This document shows positions 46,535-59,522 of a DNA stretch of 64,000 nucleotides, in pieces; the stretch's first letter is position 1, and every line of letters begins with the position of its first letter. The translations under genes and the position numbers were made by a program. Below the pieces are notes generated by a model that saw nothing but the letters and a program-made list of their open reading frames with translations, was not told where the DNA came from and ran no database searches. This DNA comes from Zopfochytrium polystomum. Taxonomy: Eukaryota > Chytridiomycota > Chytridiomycetes > Chytridiales > Chytridiaceae. The stretch covers positions 62,001-126,000 of the forward strand of contig JAIVFJ010000045.1 of NCBI GenBank assembly GCA_025765615.1. Direction: 5' to 3'.

Positions 46535-48257
46535 TCACTCTTCATCATCATCGTCCTCATCTTCGCCACCCTCCTCGTCGTCGTCATCGTCCAGCCCATC
46601 CAGCTCGTTGGCGTCAAACAGCTCTTCGTTCACGACCGCAACGGTGACGTTCCCTTCCTCTTTCCGCTTGCCCTTTAGACTCGACTGCACGCTCGACCCC
46701 AGCACGTCCTTCGATCCCGCCTCCTTCCCCGAGGTACCCTCCGCCCTGCACGGCCTCGGTCGCCGGCTGCTCGTCGTCCTGGTCCTCTCGCTCGTAAAAC
46801 TCCATGGCGCCGTCTTCGTCCCCGGCATCCGCCTTGGCCAGCTCCGGGTTAAAGTCGAACAGCTCACGGCCGGACAGCGCCATGCCCGTACGCATGCCGG
46901 CCCGTTGCTTTTTGAACGCCTCGAGCTTCTCCTTTGCCAACGCCTCCTGCTCCTGCTGCTGCCGCGCTTTGCGAGACTCTTTCCACGCTGCAAAAGTGGC
47001 GTCCGTGATGGGTGTGAGGTTCGGGCCAAGCTTGTGCCGCTGAAGAGGCAAGCGCAAGGTGGCGAACAGGTAAATGTAACAGTTAGCAGTGAAGCCGCTT
47101 GAGGACAGACAAGAATCGCGTAAAGTTCTGAAACTCACCTCTTCGTCCAAAAACTCCTCAAAGGTGATGGCGTTCTCCTTCTCCTCAGCTTCCCTTTCCC
47201 TGCGCTCCGCCTCCGACTCTCGCTTCTTGAGAACATACCCAGGCGGCAGCGCATGCCGGTACTTGCAGCTCTTGCCACCGCTGGGGCACTCCCAGAACCA
47301 CCCGTACTTGCGTGTTTCGATGGCCTCCAAAAAGTGCTTGCAAACAATTTCTGTCGGGAGGTTGGCGTTTGCGCTGTCCTGCTTCTGTTTGACGACCTGC
47401 TGGAGCTTGGCTTCGTCCCAGTTTTCCATGGTGTCGGCCTCCTTGGCAGCTTTCTCTGGATTTTGTTTTCGTCGAAGAAAGTGTTAGTTACGGGAGTTTT
47501 GACACCTAGACGATCGCACAAGCGGCAAAAGGCGAAGCATTAGGCGGTACCTGCAGCTCTGCTATCTGTGTACACGTCGATTTTGGCGCCTTTGCGCTCT
47601 ACGTTCAGGTCATGCGAGAATTTGCACTTGTTTCCCTTCAGACAAGCCCCTGACTTGAAAAAGGCGCAAACGATCGTCTTCGGGTCCACACCTGGAAACG
47701 GTAGAGAAAGAAACGTACAGAGTTACAGTTCAAGAACAGAAAGCCCTTTGCTGCACATGGCAAGCGACGTACCGAAAGGAACTTTTTGTGACTGTACAGG
47801 CTTGAAGAGTTCCGCAAGCTCTGCCTTCCGCGCTTCCTCTGCGGCTTTCTTATTCGCGATCGCTGCTTTTCGGTCTTCCGCTTCTTTCTGTAGGGTCGAC
47901 ACCGGCACGAAAGTCACAGTGTTAGGAAAACACAACGCCAGTCGTGAGACACTAAAAAAATAAAGGATCCACTCAAAAAAAGGCAGGCTGGAAGCGCCCA
48001 TTCGCGTACCCGTCATGTTTTCACGGACATACCTTTGCCTTGGGGTTACCCGACGCCTCCACTTGGCTCTTCACCTGCTGCACATATTTTCTTTTAACAA
48101 AAGATGAAGGTCAGCCCATCACTGGTAGAGGTCAATTCAGCAAACATCGACTCACCCGACTTTGGCAGACTTATTTTTGTTCTTGAGACCAAAAGTTTTG
48201 TCCTCAACGAGTTTGGTCTTCTCCTTCGACGTGGATGGCCTGCTTCTTTGGTGGCAT
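46535..48257 (-). CDS. CCCH zinc-finger translation-associated protein (TMA46 / ZC3H15, DFRP1 type)
   Basis: Ribosome-associated partner of the Drg1/Rbg1 GTPase. Exons in order: MPPKK start, [59 protein letters not shown]. The first CCCH finger is [19 protein letters not shown] (C-x7-C-x5-C-x3-H) and the second is CKHF...[14 protein letters not shown]. The DFRP domain follows, [17 protein letters not shown] and [19 protein letters not shown], with an acidic C-terminus ([20 protein letters not shown]). Start Met is at 48257. Two one-base excesses disturb the frame: just after MPPKK (about 48238-48246) and at about 46736-46752 before the acidic tail. About six introns. Confidence 0.88.
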
Positions 48258-49252
48258 CTAAGCGGATATGGGTCGGAGGGGGAGGTGGGAAGGATGTAAT
48301 GCTGCACTGATTTTGGTTGAGGTATTAAAAAGCAAGGAGATGGGAGCAGGATCAGTGCTACGATTATGGACACACGACGATCCAGATGAGTGCGCCATTG
48401 TGGCATGCAACTACCCGGGCACGTCTCCTTGGTGAATTGCCGGCATCGAGCGGCGCCTGACGCCAACGGGCGGTTCAACAAGCCGAGGCAGCGTCTCGCA
48501 GATGTGGACCGTGCGCAAAATTGTGGCGCTTGAGTGCGATCTCACGCGATCTAACTTGCCCCTTTCGATCACCGCGCTCGAGCTCATAACTCGCTCCCCA
48601 TTGAAAATTACCGTTTCTGAGTAGGGCGCAGTAGCCTCGGATGAGTAACAGTTCTCCCAAGGAGAAAAAACTAGTTCTCTTTCATTCCACGTGACAAGTC
48701 AGGGTCAGCCTCGCGAAATACTGCTCAAAGCAATTCTTTAGAAAACAGCGCATAAGTAATCAGTAACCGTTCGTTCATTGTGACAACGCGAGACCACAGG
48801 CCGACATTTTTTGAAGAGCAAGAGAGAGCAGTAGAGGAAGAGAGAAAAAGCAAAACGAGAGGCTGGTGGAACGTCAATTGCATGGCGCGCTAACATTATC
48901 CGCTTGCTCGCCCATACAGTCTCTCTCGTTAGGTAATGCGAATTGAATTGCGTGATAGGAAAGCATGGCGCGGATGCGGGCCATAAGTTAGAGTGACGGG
49001 AAACGAGCCCCAGCTCGAAGTCGATGGGGACACCAATGCCACGACCGTCCCCCGGCTTGATACGGCGATGCGGGGTGATGGTGGGTGGAGAGAGCAGAGG
49101 AGGGTTGTGTGTGTGTGTGTGTGTGCGTGTGTGTGTGGGTGGAGACTGAAGAAGCGCCCCCGCGCGGATCGCCGATCGGGTCGTCTTTCGGTCAGCTGAC
49201 GCTGCTTTTGCAATTTTCGCGACTTCTCATTTTGTTTCGAATGTTTGTGTGA

Positions 49253-49327
<75 letters not shown>

Positions 49328-49523
49328 TATATGTGCAGGACGCCAGCGAGAGAGCAGCAAGAGAGAGAGAGAGAGAAGAGAGATGCGAGAGAGTGCGAGA
49401 GAGAGAGGCCCTTTTTTTCTCTCTCAGTTGAATGCTCAATCGATTCACACAGAATGTCCACATTATTATTATTATCGCCATCCACAAACGACAATCCCCC
49501 ACGCAGAAACAGAAAACAAAAGA
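48258..49523. other. spacer with GT/GA microsatellites between divergent genes
   Basis: Upstream of both TMA46 (minus) and the first Pro/Gln-rich gene (plus). It contains (GT)n at 49108-49137, the long (GT)n listed separately, and (GA)n at 49348-49400. No gene or RNA recognised. Confidence 0.5.
49253..49322. repeat. (GT)n microsatellite
   Basis: About 35 uninterrupted GT units, seen directly; the third long CA/GT tract in the window. Confidence 0.95.
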
Positions 49524-51756
49524 ATGTCCCCTTCTTCACCCCACGCGTCGACCACGCACCAGCAGCAGCACCAGCAGCAGCAGCAGCAGCAGCAGATGGA
49601 CCTGGACCAGGACCGGGACCGTGACCGAGAGCTGCGACGCGGCGGCGAAGAAAGAGGCGGAGGAGGAGGAGGGCAGGGAAGGTGGGCGTCGTCGTCCGAC
49701 CGAGAAGGTGGCGACAACGACGGCTACGCTCGCCCTCATCTCCATCGCCCCCCCCCGCTGTCCCGCCCAAGAGACTCCCACGCGGCGACCGATCAAACAT
49801 CAGGCGCAAGCCCTCGAAACCACCGGTGGCGGGCCTCCCGACGCGAACATCTCCCGAGGCCCGGGTTTCCCAAACTATCCCCAGCTTCACCACCACCGCC
49901 ATCACAACCACCCCCAGCAGCACGGTCTGCATGGTCGGCCAGCCCTAGCTCATCCCCGACGACCAGAGTCGCTTGTCGAAGTGAGCGGCTTTGATCTCCG
50001 CAGCCTTGGGGCCCACGGAAGCTGGATGGTTGAGGACGATTACGAGGACCGATGGACAGATGACGGCGATACCGTTGGTTCTGCTCCGCGGAAGCGCGCG
50101 AGACAAGATCCAGCGGACAATCGAATGTCACAGCATTTGCGTGAAAGATGTAAATACGGCCCGACTCCCGAATTTTGAGTGCATTGGGGGTGTTGTTTGA
50201 GATCCCGAGCTCCCAACAAACTAAAAAAGGAGCACACGCGTCATCGCGAACCTCCCGATTTCGCCCCCCATTCCAACCAAACTCACCTTGCCTCAGTCGT
50301 GCCACCGAGATCCTCCGCGGAGCCCGCCGCTGCGTTCCCGCCGGGGCACCTCGAGCATCGCCCGATCCAAGCGCGACAGCACCCGCAGAGGGGTTCTTGG
50401 CTCCACGGGTTCCGTCCAACCCGCGCGGACGATCTGGAAAAGTACGACGACTTTCAGCGCGGCTCGCGGCTCATCTTACCGTACGACATTGTCGATGCTC
50501 CCCAACATTTCTATCCAGAGCAACCGTGCCCGCCGCATTCTCGCTTTGGTCACCACCCGCATCAGGGCGCCGCCGACCACCCCGACTACGCGTACTCCAG
50601 ACACCTCGAAAGACATCCGCGGGCGGCCGGCCCTTTCCCGTCGCTGTATCCTTCCGCTTGGGCCCACCAGCGGCTCAAACTATCGCCACTAGACCACGCT
50701 TTCCCCGAAGACGCGTCCACTATACATTCACAAATCTCATAAAGCGCATCAGACTGTACTTAATGAGGTATGCTTTTGGAGCGCGACCCGTCTTTATTTC
50801 TGTTCCGATTCCGCCCCCCACTTCAACCACAACAAACGAAAAACACCAAATCAGTCAATAGGACCAGGAGATCCCGCACCCGTCTCTGCCGACGAATCGA
50901 CGCGAGGCGCTCGTTCGCGCCCGCTATACCCTGACCCGCGCCGCAAACAGACACCCACGCCGTCCGCCCAACGCCCCGCCCACATCTTACCGCCGCGATC
51001 CGCCTCTTCCTCCTCCTCCTCCGCAGGCCCTGCCGCCCGCCGCAACAGACGCAGGCGGCCGCGCGCCCGCCGCACGCTGCCCAAACCGGCCCGCTGTCCG
51101 GGACCCAAAACCGCCGCCGCGACGGAGCCGCCGCTGCCGCACCGTCCTTGTCGTCGTCATCATCACGCCGAAACTCGTCGCCGACCCGCCCGGCGGCAGC
51201 GGCGGCGCCAGCGGCTGGGATGGTCCGTGCGGGGTCCGCGGACACGACTGTTGTGTTGGTCGAGGACACGGAGCTGGGCGTTGTCGACGTGAACGCGGAT
51301 GAGGCTATCAAGCGAAAGATGCTGGCGTCGAGCATCGATGAGGTCTGTTCCTTTTTGTTAGATTTCCAAAGTCGTTCTTCTTCGGTTTTATTTTCTTTCT
51401 TTTTTTTCAATTTTTTTTTCCCCCACCTCCCACGCGCTTGACTCTCTTCTCTTCTTTCCCATTCCCCGCGCAAAAAAAAATAGGTCCGCTCCAAGATTTC
51501 CCGCATTCTCCAGCTCATCCTGAAATCCACGTCCGCGAGCGAAGACGACGACGACCTCTTCCGATCCTCCTTGTCCAAGTCGTCCAAAGGGTTCCCGACC
51601 CTGCCGCCGCACCAGCGCCGCGTCCTCAGCGACGATCCCCTGATACGGAACCTCGGGGTCCTCGAGGTCCTGCTGACGACCGTCAACAAGGAGGCCACGG
51701 CGCTGCACGACTACTGGGAGGCGTGGATGGTGGGTTGTCGTTTGGTCGCGTGCTAA
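49524..51756 (+). CDS. Pro/Gln/His-rich disordered protein, family copy 1
   Basis: Not a recognised family. Met at 49524 starts a low-complexity chain with a poly-Gln run, a DQDRDRDRE segment and Gly- and Pro-rich stretches, then coherent segments such as VEDDYEDRWTDDGDTVG and DDLEKYDDFQRGSRLILPYD. Intron positions and at least one frame change in the first 1.5 kb are uncertain. The C-terminal part is better ordered: VVDVNADEAIKRKMLASSID, an intron (about 51340-51483), then VRSKISRILQLILKSTSASE, DDPLIRNLGVLEVLL and KEATALHDYWEAWM. This matches the neighbour at 53851-55860 in order, spacing and intron position. The unspliced frame closes at 51756; a further exon may follow. Confidence 0.5.
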
Positions 51757-52739
51757 GTTTTTTTTGTTGGCGGCTTTTTCTTCTCTTTTTGGTTTCGTTG
51801 AGTGATTGGTGGTTGCGTTGCAGTGTATCATCCCGTTAGGCTTGGTCGTACGTGTGGCGTGTATTTGGGAGTGTGACGGTGTGCGGTGTGAGGGAAAGGG
51901 AGAGAGCGTGTGTGTGCGGAGTGGAGCGGGACTGGCGAGAGTGTGTACGGAAGGAGAGAAAGAGAGCGAGAGAGAGAGCGAGAGAGGGAGGGAGGGAGAG
52001 AGAAAGATCGGGTGCGACGGCAAGCCCAAGCAAGTTTGGAGTCAAACACGGCAAGATCGGCAAGATGTCGATGTGCGCCGTCGTTTTTACGATGTAGCTC
52101 TTCCTTTGCGGCCCGAGCCAGCACCTTTCGAGCGCCACTGATCAGCTTCGCCCGGGCTGGAAAACAACTCTACTTCCCTCCCTCCAAAACAGGAATCGGA
52201 AAACGACCGGCGGTCTTCGCTTCGGAAAACTGTGAGTCGATCTTTGGCCCCCTTGCTTTGTGCTTTCGTCAGTCTATATTTTTCCTTCGTGTCTTTGCAT
52301 CCTATTCCCATGTCCGCCTGGTTTGTGATTGACGACTCCCCCACCCTCCACCCTTTCCCTTACTTCAACCCCCCCCAAACCCCTTCTCCTACTCCCCCGC
52401 TTTCGGTTTTACACCCCGCAATTCTCGAAAAAGGCGGCCGTGGAATAGCGAACCCCCATTTTTTTTTTTTTTTTGATATCTGTTGGGGGGCTGCTCGCTT
52501 GCACGGGTAGTTTGCAAGCCCTCTATTTTTTTCCGTCTCCCTCTCTCTTATGCTCTCGAAGAAAAACGTATTATAATCGAATATATCCCCAGCGATATAA
52601 TAACAGAGTTTTCCTTTTGCTTCAGAGGGGTGTCTTGCCCGGGATGGTGTCTCTCTCGTTCTCTCTGTCTCTGTCTCGCTCCCTCTCTCTATCTCTTCAC
52701 TCACACACACACTCTCCCTCTTGTGCCGATAAAGGAACG

Positions 52740-52828
<89 letters not shown>

Positions 52829-53102
52829 CAGTTCTCTCCTCCTTCTCACAATTCGGTGGGCAGGCTTGGCACCAATGTTTTTGGTTGGGTCGATGAGGCT
52901 GGTAATACTCCCCCCGATATGGCCCGCTCCGGCCCCCGGATCGGGGAAACGCTTCCGGGCGGCCGAACCCGGTCGGGGCAACAAGGGCAGTCAAAATGCA
53001 ATCAACCAAGCAATTGCAGGCGAGACCACGCACACACACCAAGATCCTCTCAGATTTCAGTCGGGTGTGGCGGAAAGAAAGCGTGGATGGAAGAGAGAGA
53101 AA

Positions 53103-53150
<48 letters not shown>

Positions 53151-53850
53151 AACAGACTTGGGAGATCGGGTGCTTTTTTCGTGCTAAATTTGGCTGGTAG
53201 ATTGCATTGAGTGGGGAAAGGATTCGGTGGAAGTTCCACAGCGACGAAAGAGTTGTAATTCTGACATGGCGCAGTTTTGCTTTGGTTTCAGTCGTTCCGT
53301 TCCGGTCTTGGCGGCGTTTTTTCCCTTTTTTTTTGTTTTATTGCTTTATTCTCAGATTTGCGAGAGACAGATGGCAAGACAGACTGATTTTCCCATTATT
53401 CACGCTGAGAAAAAAATGGAAAGAAAAAAAAAATTGTTGTTTCTGCGAACGCCAGCGAAAAAATGTGTGCACGGAACGGGAGGGCGCGCCGCATCCGGTC
53501 TCCCGATGCAGACTGTTCTGGATCCCCACCAAATCTGAAGGGAAAATTGGAAAAAGCGAGAAAACTGGAGAAAGAAAAATAAAATTGTTGAGACTGGGCG
53601 AGACCAAGCGAAGAGGCGGAGACAGAGAGAGAGGCTGAGGGAGAGGAGGACAGAGAGAGAGAGCGAGAGAGAGAGATAGAGCAAGGAGTGCAACAATTTA
53701 AGAATATTTTGCAAGGGAACTTCCTGCGACTGCCGCTTCCGAACTCACCTTGTTGTCCTCCGCCCATTTCTCTCCTTCCCTCGCGCTAGGAAGGAGCCGT
53801 CAGCCGGTTGCTCGCTTTCGGCCCTTAACCACACTCGCACCACAGGCGCC
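51757..53850. other. spacer rich in GA/CT simple sequence
   Basis: About 2 kb between the tandem paralogues. It contains (GA)n at about 51960-52005, 52738-52827 and 53095-53135, CAGA units at 53136-53155 and T-runs. Apart from a possible last exon of copy 1 (51830-52141) no coding segment was supported. Confidence 0.5.
52738..52827. repeat. (GA)n microsatellite
   Basis: About 90 bases of GA with two AAG interruptions. Confidence 0.93.
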
Positions 53851-55860
53851 ATGCTCGTCTCGCAGAGCGCGGGGGCAGATGGCAGCAGCGGCAACAGCAA
53901 CGCCTTGCGATTGCTGGTCCCTCCTCTGCCCCGTTCTCCCGAAAGAGCAAGCCCGTTGCCCACCCCACCTCAGGCCCACTCTTCCTTACCTCCATTTGGC
54001 GAGGACAGCGAGTGCAGGGACTCCTCGTCTTCTACAACTGACCCTTCTGTCGCCGCCGCCGCCCTCGCCGACTCTGGACCTACCTGCAGTGTGCAGCAGC
54101 ACCACTACCGAGGGGCTCCAAATCCCACCTTCTTTCACTGTCGATCGCCTGATCTCACCGCCTCCGTCCTCCCCGTCCGTCAACTCTGCCCACGCTGGTC
54201 ACGCCGCCGCCGCCTCCGCCAGGACCAGTGCCCAGCCGCGCTCCTCTCCTCCTCCTCCTCCTGCTCCTGCTGCTGCTGCAGCAGTGGCGGCCAGCGCGGC
54301 TCGCCGGAGCCCGCGCTTCCACCCATACCAGCCGCCACAGACAGTGGCTTTGCGGCAACAGAGTGAGTGTGCCGGTCTTCCTTCCAGCCAGTCTTGGCTT
54401 CTCTTCTCGCTCCTCTGTCCCATTCCCTCTTCCGCCAAAGATCTGCGAGGCGAGGAACAAAAAATTAATTTTTTTTTCCGTTCCCCTTTCCTTTTTTGGT
54501 GCGATGCCAGATCTTTCTTCTGTGGCCAATCACCAGACGCGCTCGCCCCAGCTGTCCTTCCAGCAACAGCAACAGCAACTACCACCACAATCGCGACAGC
54601 GACCACCACCAACAACCCCTCCAGACTCTCTTTTACCAAAACTACCCGCGCACGATCCCCCCTCCGAGCCTGCCTCCGAGCTACAACCACCACCACCACC
54701 ACTACTACCACCAGCAGCACCCAACGCCACCGCCCCAGGCAGTCGCCCCGCCGCCACTTTCCGCCCCTCCTACGCGATACGCACCACCACCACAACCACA
54801 CAACCAACCCGTCTATTACACGCCCGCGACCGTGGCTCCTTCTGTGCCACCACCACACCAATACCCTCAACCTTACCTTGGAACCGCCCAATACCCTCCG
54901 GTGCACTCGCACCAACCCTACTGCGGCGGCCTACCCCCACCAGTTGCCTCCGTCCTCCCATCCTTCCTCACACTCCGTTTACGTTCCAGTCCAAGGAACA
55001 AGAGGAGCACCCAGTCAGCACTTGTACTCCACCTTACCCCCGTCGCAACCACCACCGCCGCAGTCGCCCGCAGTCCAACCGCACCCTCACCAACAGCGCT
55101 ACCCTCAGTACGGTTACGCGGTCTCCGCGCCTCCCGCCCCTACGCAGCAGCCGGCGCACGCGTTCGGTCGGATACCCCACGCAACTGCCGGTCATGAACG
55201 CAGCGTCGTCACAGCTCAGCCCGTCCCAGCCGGCTACGGCGGTGCGTCGCGAAAGCCCATGGTTCAAGCGACCGGAAAGGCGGCAATATCGATGCCAATG
55301 CCGTTGCCGTCGCCGTCGCTGTTTGGCGGCCCTCGGCCGATTCCAGACAATCTGTTGGACGTGAACGCGGAAGAAGCTGAGAAGCGGAGAACGCTGGAGG
55401 CGGGATTTGTCGAGGTAGGGCATAATTTTTGCTTTCACCCTGCTCGCCATCGCTGACTCACTTCTCATTTTACTCCCGACTCTCCCAACGTTATCAGCTT
55501 TCAAGAAAGGCGAAAGAGGCACTTGCGCTGATTAAAGAATGCGAAGAGAGCAACAAAAAGGCAGCTGCCGAAGGTGCCCAAAAGGAAGACGGCGGTGACC
55601 AAGCTGACGCCGAAGGTAGCAAGAAGAACGAGCCAGCCGTCGCCACCACCAGCAACGCAAAACAAGACGACGATCCCGACACGGCGATCCTGGCGATCGT
55701 CAAGAACCTCGAAGGCCGTGCCGCCATGGTCGCAAAGGAACTGGACGGCCTGCAGCGGTACTGGACTCTGTGGATGGAATCGGACAACCGAGAGCGGCGG
55801 CGCCGCCACATCCTAGCGGGCCGCGGTGCAAGGCTGTTGATGACCGCGACGAAGTTCTAA
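53851..55860 (+). CDS. Pro/Gln/His-rich disordered protein, family copy 2
   Basis: Tandem paralogue of the gene at 49524-51756. The start is uncertain (Met at 53851 or later). The N-terminal two thirds are low complexity: Ser/Pro stretches, an Asn/His/Gln block, YNHHHHHYYHQQHPTPPP, PQPYLGTAQYPPVHSHQPY, then HPHQQRYPQYGYAVSAPP. Near 54917-54930 one extra base separates two coherent frames. The C-terminal region reads PIPDNLLDVNAEEAEKRRTL, an intron (about 55413-55497), LSRKAKEALALIKECEESNK, an acidic Lys/Glu linker, DDPDTAILAIVKNLEGRAA, ELDGLQRYWTLWMESDNRER and ends LLMTATKF. Predicted helical or coiled-coil tail. No known domain; adaptor or transcription-related roles are only guesses. Confidence 0.55.
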
Positions 55861-56549
55861 GAACGAGTTTGCGTTTTTATTCTACAAGTTCGGGATAGTC
55901 GCAGCTTGGTTTTGAGATTCTCGCGGTAGTGCCCAGGCTGGACCTGGACATTGTCCGCCGTTTGGGATACTTGACCAATAGTCCACCTAAGCTTTCTTCG
56001 TTTCTTTTTCTTCTTCCTCTTCTTCTCCTTCTTCCTTTTTTCCCCCTTCTTCCTTCCTCTCCTACTACCACTTCTCCACTTCTTTTTTCTTTTCGTTTTT
56101 CCTCCGTCGTCCCCTTTTCTCCTATTTTTTTTCGTGGTCACAGTAATTCCCATCAGTCTATAAGGCAACGAAATCGCTCGAAAAATAAACCGCATTCGAA
56201 ATCACATTGATACGCTTTTTGCGCTAAAGGAAGAGCCAGACCAGCAGGTTCACTGTTCGAAACTCGTGGCAAGTTTCCAAACAAATTATTAAAGAGTTGG
56301 CCGAATGCTGCAACGGACAAATCCTTCGACATAGCCAAAACAAACCAGTTAACTTGAGACGTGGATACGTTATAAATTCCCCAAGATTTCTCCCCTCCCA
56401 CGGTCCCACTAATTAAGGGATATTCAAAAAATGGAAAGAAAGGTAATGAGTAGCAACCCCCACGAGGCGGGTAGAAGGTCCCGCTTTTGTACAAGTAAAG
56501 TAAGATCTGGAACCAACCGCGGCCGCGCCCCCATTCCGGCCGCCAGGCC
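55861..56549. other. convergent spacer
   Basis: Pyrimidine-rich (TTCTTCCTC type) tract at 55995-56125 and no recognised gene; 3' flanks of two converging genes. Confidence 0.5.
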
Positions 56550-58679
56550 TCAAAAATCCGTCGGCCGCCGCGCCGCGCTGTGCTCTGACGCCGCCGCCGC
56601 CGCCGTCCACCCCCACCCCTCCGCCGTCGCCCCCGCCGCCACGCCCAGCCCGCCGTCGTCCGCAACCGCGTGCGGCGCGCGCCCCGGCCGCGCGCCAATC
56701 ACCACCCGCGGCGCCGTCGGCCCCGGCGGCGGCGGCGACCACCACCCTACAGCCTCGAACGGCCCTGCCTCCGCCGCCGCGGCGATACCAGTACTGGTAC
56801 TGGTACCGCTCCCGCCCCCGACCGAGCTGGCCCCGAGGCTCCGGCTGCGCTGCAGCAGCGGCGCCGCGGACCCCGCCGACGAGAACTGTGTCGGGTGCGG
56901 TGGCGCCGGCGCGGGGGGGAACGCTGTGCGCGGCAGCGACAACGGACGACGACGACGACGACGACGACTTGGAAGAGTCCAGCGCTGTCGTTGGCGACAC
57001 TGGTGGAGGCGGCGACGTCGGCGTCCACCACCCGCTTCCCGCGGCCCACGTCTGCTGCGGCGAGCCGAGCGGCGGCGGGTACACGCCAGCCCCCGGCGAG
57101 CCAGGGCTGTTGACCGGCAGCGGTGCGGCCGACGACGCGCGCGAGACCGCCGCGGCGGCGGCGGTCGTCGTCGTCGACAAAGAGTCCCCTCTGCTCCTCG
57201 CCGCCGCGTCCTCATCGGCGGCGGCCTGTCGAGCCTGGAGTGCGTAGGCGGCGAGGAGCATGACGCCGCCGCTGTTGTTGACGACGGCGATGGCGAGGGC
57301 GGCGTAGAAGGGGATGTTCTGGACGGCCGCGGAGAGGATGCAGTACAGGGCGGAGGGGAGGAACGTGATGACGGTTACGAGTTCAAAGTCTGAGAGAGGC
57401 AGGGACCGGGGAGGGGGGGGCAAGGGTTAGAGGGGGGTCGCTTTTGGGACGAAAGGACCAGGTTGTTTGGCCTTACGGAGGATTTTTCGGACGATCGCTG
57501 TGCGGATGGATTGCAGCGAGAGGGTGAGGGTCGCGCCGTTCCACCCGGTCGTGCGGCTGCTTGCGTGCGCCCAGATCCGCGAGAGCCGGTGGTACGCGAC
57601 TGCACCGCTGATATTGAGGGGGAGAGAAGGAGCGGGAACAAAAAGGACGTGAGATATGGGCGCCACAGGGGGCGCGCTTTTTGCTCACCAGATGATGGGA
57701 ATCATGATGACGATGCTGGTGGTTCCTGACGCGATGGCCGCAAAGACGCGCGAGTACTGGCTGTCGATGTTGAACAAGCACCAGTAGTAGTCCTTGCCAA
57801 ACACGTTGAAAACGGCTGAAAGGCGGGGCAGCGTGACTTTCAAAGAATGTCCAAGGAAAAAATCCCTCACTTTTTTGGCTGCTCACCTCCCGCCACGACC
57901 CACACCGCCGACTCCGAGACGGCCGAGAGCAGCAGGTACCCGTCCCACGGGCCCAGGTCCAGCGGCCGACCTTTGAGCACGGACACCATCATGGCGACGC
58001 TCATGACGCCCGACATGGTCAGCTCCCACGATATGAAGACCATGAGCGCGGTGCCGATGGCGGCGCACGACGCGTCGGGCGGGTAGCTGTGGCTCCACGC
58101 CATGTAGGTGTTGCCGTAGATTTGCGGGATCAGCCAGCCGAGCTTGGACACGGCGAAGGTAGAGAGGGTATCGGTCGGCTGTACAAGAAGCAGGGTGGTG
58201 TTATTTTGAAGACTCAGCACCAGGTTTCCATAAATTAAGTCTTTGTTTCTTACCAACGGTGGTGTACTTTTTTGAACGGACAGCAAGCGTGATCATCCAC
58301 ACGCACGCGATTGTCGACAGCAGTACTGCGATCAGGGTCGCCAGGTTGAGGAGTTGGGACTCTGGCGCGGACCCTCCGCCGCTCTGCGTAACCGGAAGGG
58401 TGGGGTGGGCAGGGTAAAGGTGTGGAGGGATAGGTGGGGAAGTAGTAATGATCAGGATTCGAATAGGACCGACATGAGAACGATAGGCAGCCACACCGAC
58501 GTGCCGTTCCCGCCGTCGGCCCGGGCAAAGAGCGAGAGGGTGAGCGTTGAGGTAGCAGCGCTGCTCTCGGCGCTGCCTGCACCTGCGGCCACGACGACCA
58601 TCATCAACGAAGGTTCCTGCTTTCCCGTTGGCTGGATCCGGTGCGTTAGATGGTGGTCTCTGACCAACGTCCGCCCCAT
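56550..58679 (-). CDS. seven-TM receptor, tandem copy A (cAMP-receptor/class E-like)
   Basis: G-protein-coupled-receptor-like layout. A short N-terminus (Met 58679 or 58604) with an NGT glycosylation site precedes TM1 LLNLATLIAVLLSTIACVWM. TM2 lies around KLGWLIPQIYGNTYMAW, and TM3 CAAIGTALMVFISWELTMSG carries the conserved Cys. TM4 is in GYLLLSAVSESAVWVVAGG. Loop 2 has VFGKDYYWCLFNIDSQYSRV with the partner Cys, followed by TM5 SGTTSIVIMIPIIW, a loop LQSIRTAIVRKILRK, TM6 ELVTVITFLPSALYCILSAA and TM7 LAIAVVNNSGGVMLLAAYAL. The tail is about 250 residues, Ser/Ala/Pro-rich, ending SEHSAARRPTDF. Five or more introns. One extra base near 56885-56895 breaks the tail frame. The WC motif in loop 2 fits the CAR/class E type; ligand unknown. 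Confidence 0.75.
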
Positions 58680-59522
58680 CAGTTTCGCTCCCTCTCATCA
58701 AACCTGTTGCACGCCCGGGGCCAGATAATCCGCGCTAGGTACGCCAGCCGCTTTAAGCTGTGTGTGTGTGTGTGTGTGTGTTTGTGTGTAGGTGTGGGTG
58801 GTAGAGTGAGAGTATGAGTGTGAGTATGCGGCCCGCCGCCCGACTCAATCGCAGCGGCGGCGTCGCACGGCGCCCCTCACCACCAGCAGAAGCCAATGAA
58901 ATGAAAGGACGGGCCTGAGGCGGCAGTCCCTTTCCCTGTTCCTGTCCCTGTCCCTGGCTGCCACGAGATGCGAGACAGAGCATGATAAATTCCGCCTTTT
59001 GTCTGTCTCCCTGTCTACTTTTCCCGTGTTTGTCTCACCTTGCTGTAGTATTGTATTATGATTTTTTCCTTATTGGGAAATGGAAAGTGCCCACCCTCAC
59101 CTCAGACAGCCGTCGCCTATCTTCCCATGCTCTTTCCAGTACTGGGACCTCACAAGCCAGCCGCCGCCCTGAGCCACCGTGAGCTGATTCTCCGCTTCCC
59201 TTTGGAAGGGCGCCTCCCTTACGCAGTCAAATTGTTCATTATTGCAATCCCCGCCAATAACTAAGGCGTCCATCCTTTCCGTTCGATGCTATACGTACAG
59301 CCGATTCTTCGATACGAGCAAACATTCGAAACCTTTTTATGCTGTCTTCGGACGCAAAAACGTGATTGCTGGTTTGGTTGATCATTTCAGGGGCATTCAA
59401 GTCCGTTTAGGTGCATCACCCAACGTCGCTGATCTGTTTACACTGCAAATTATACATGCAACCGCACATTGCAGGTCTCCGCTCATTCCCCACCCCTCCC
59501 TCCCAGCCCATCCACACTCATC
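58680..59522. other. spacer between receptor copies A and B
   Basis: A (TG)n tract at about 58758-58790; no further gene recognised. It should contain the promoter of copy A and the 3' end of copy B. Confidence 0.5.

Noticed and set aside
8565..48257. Programmed +1 frameshifting as a genome-wide decoding system
   Set aside because: No common slippery heptamer could be defined, many extra bases sit in homopolymers, and several long genes need none; error is the simpler reading.
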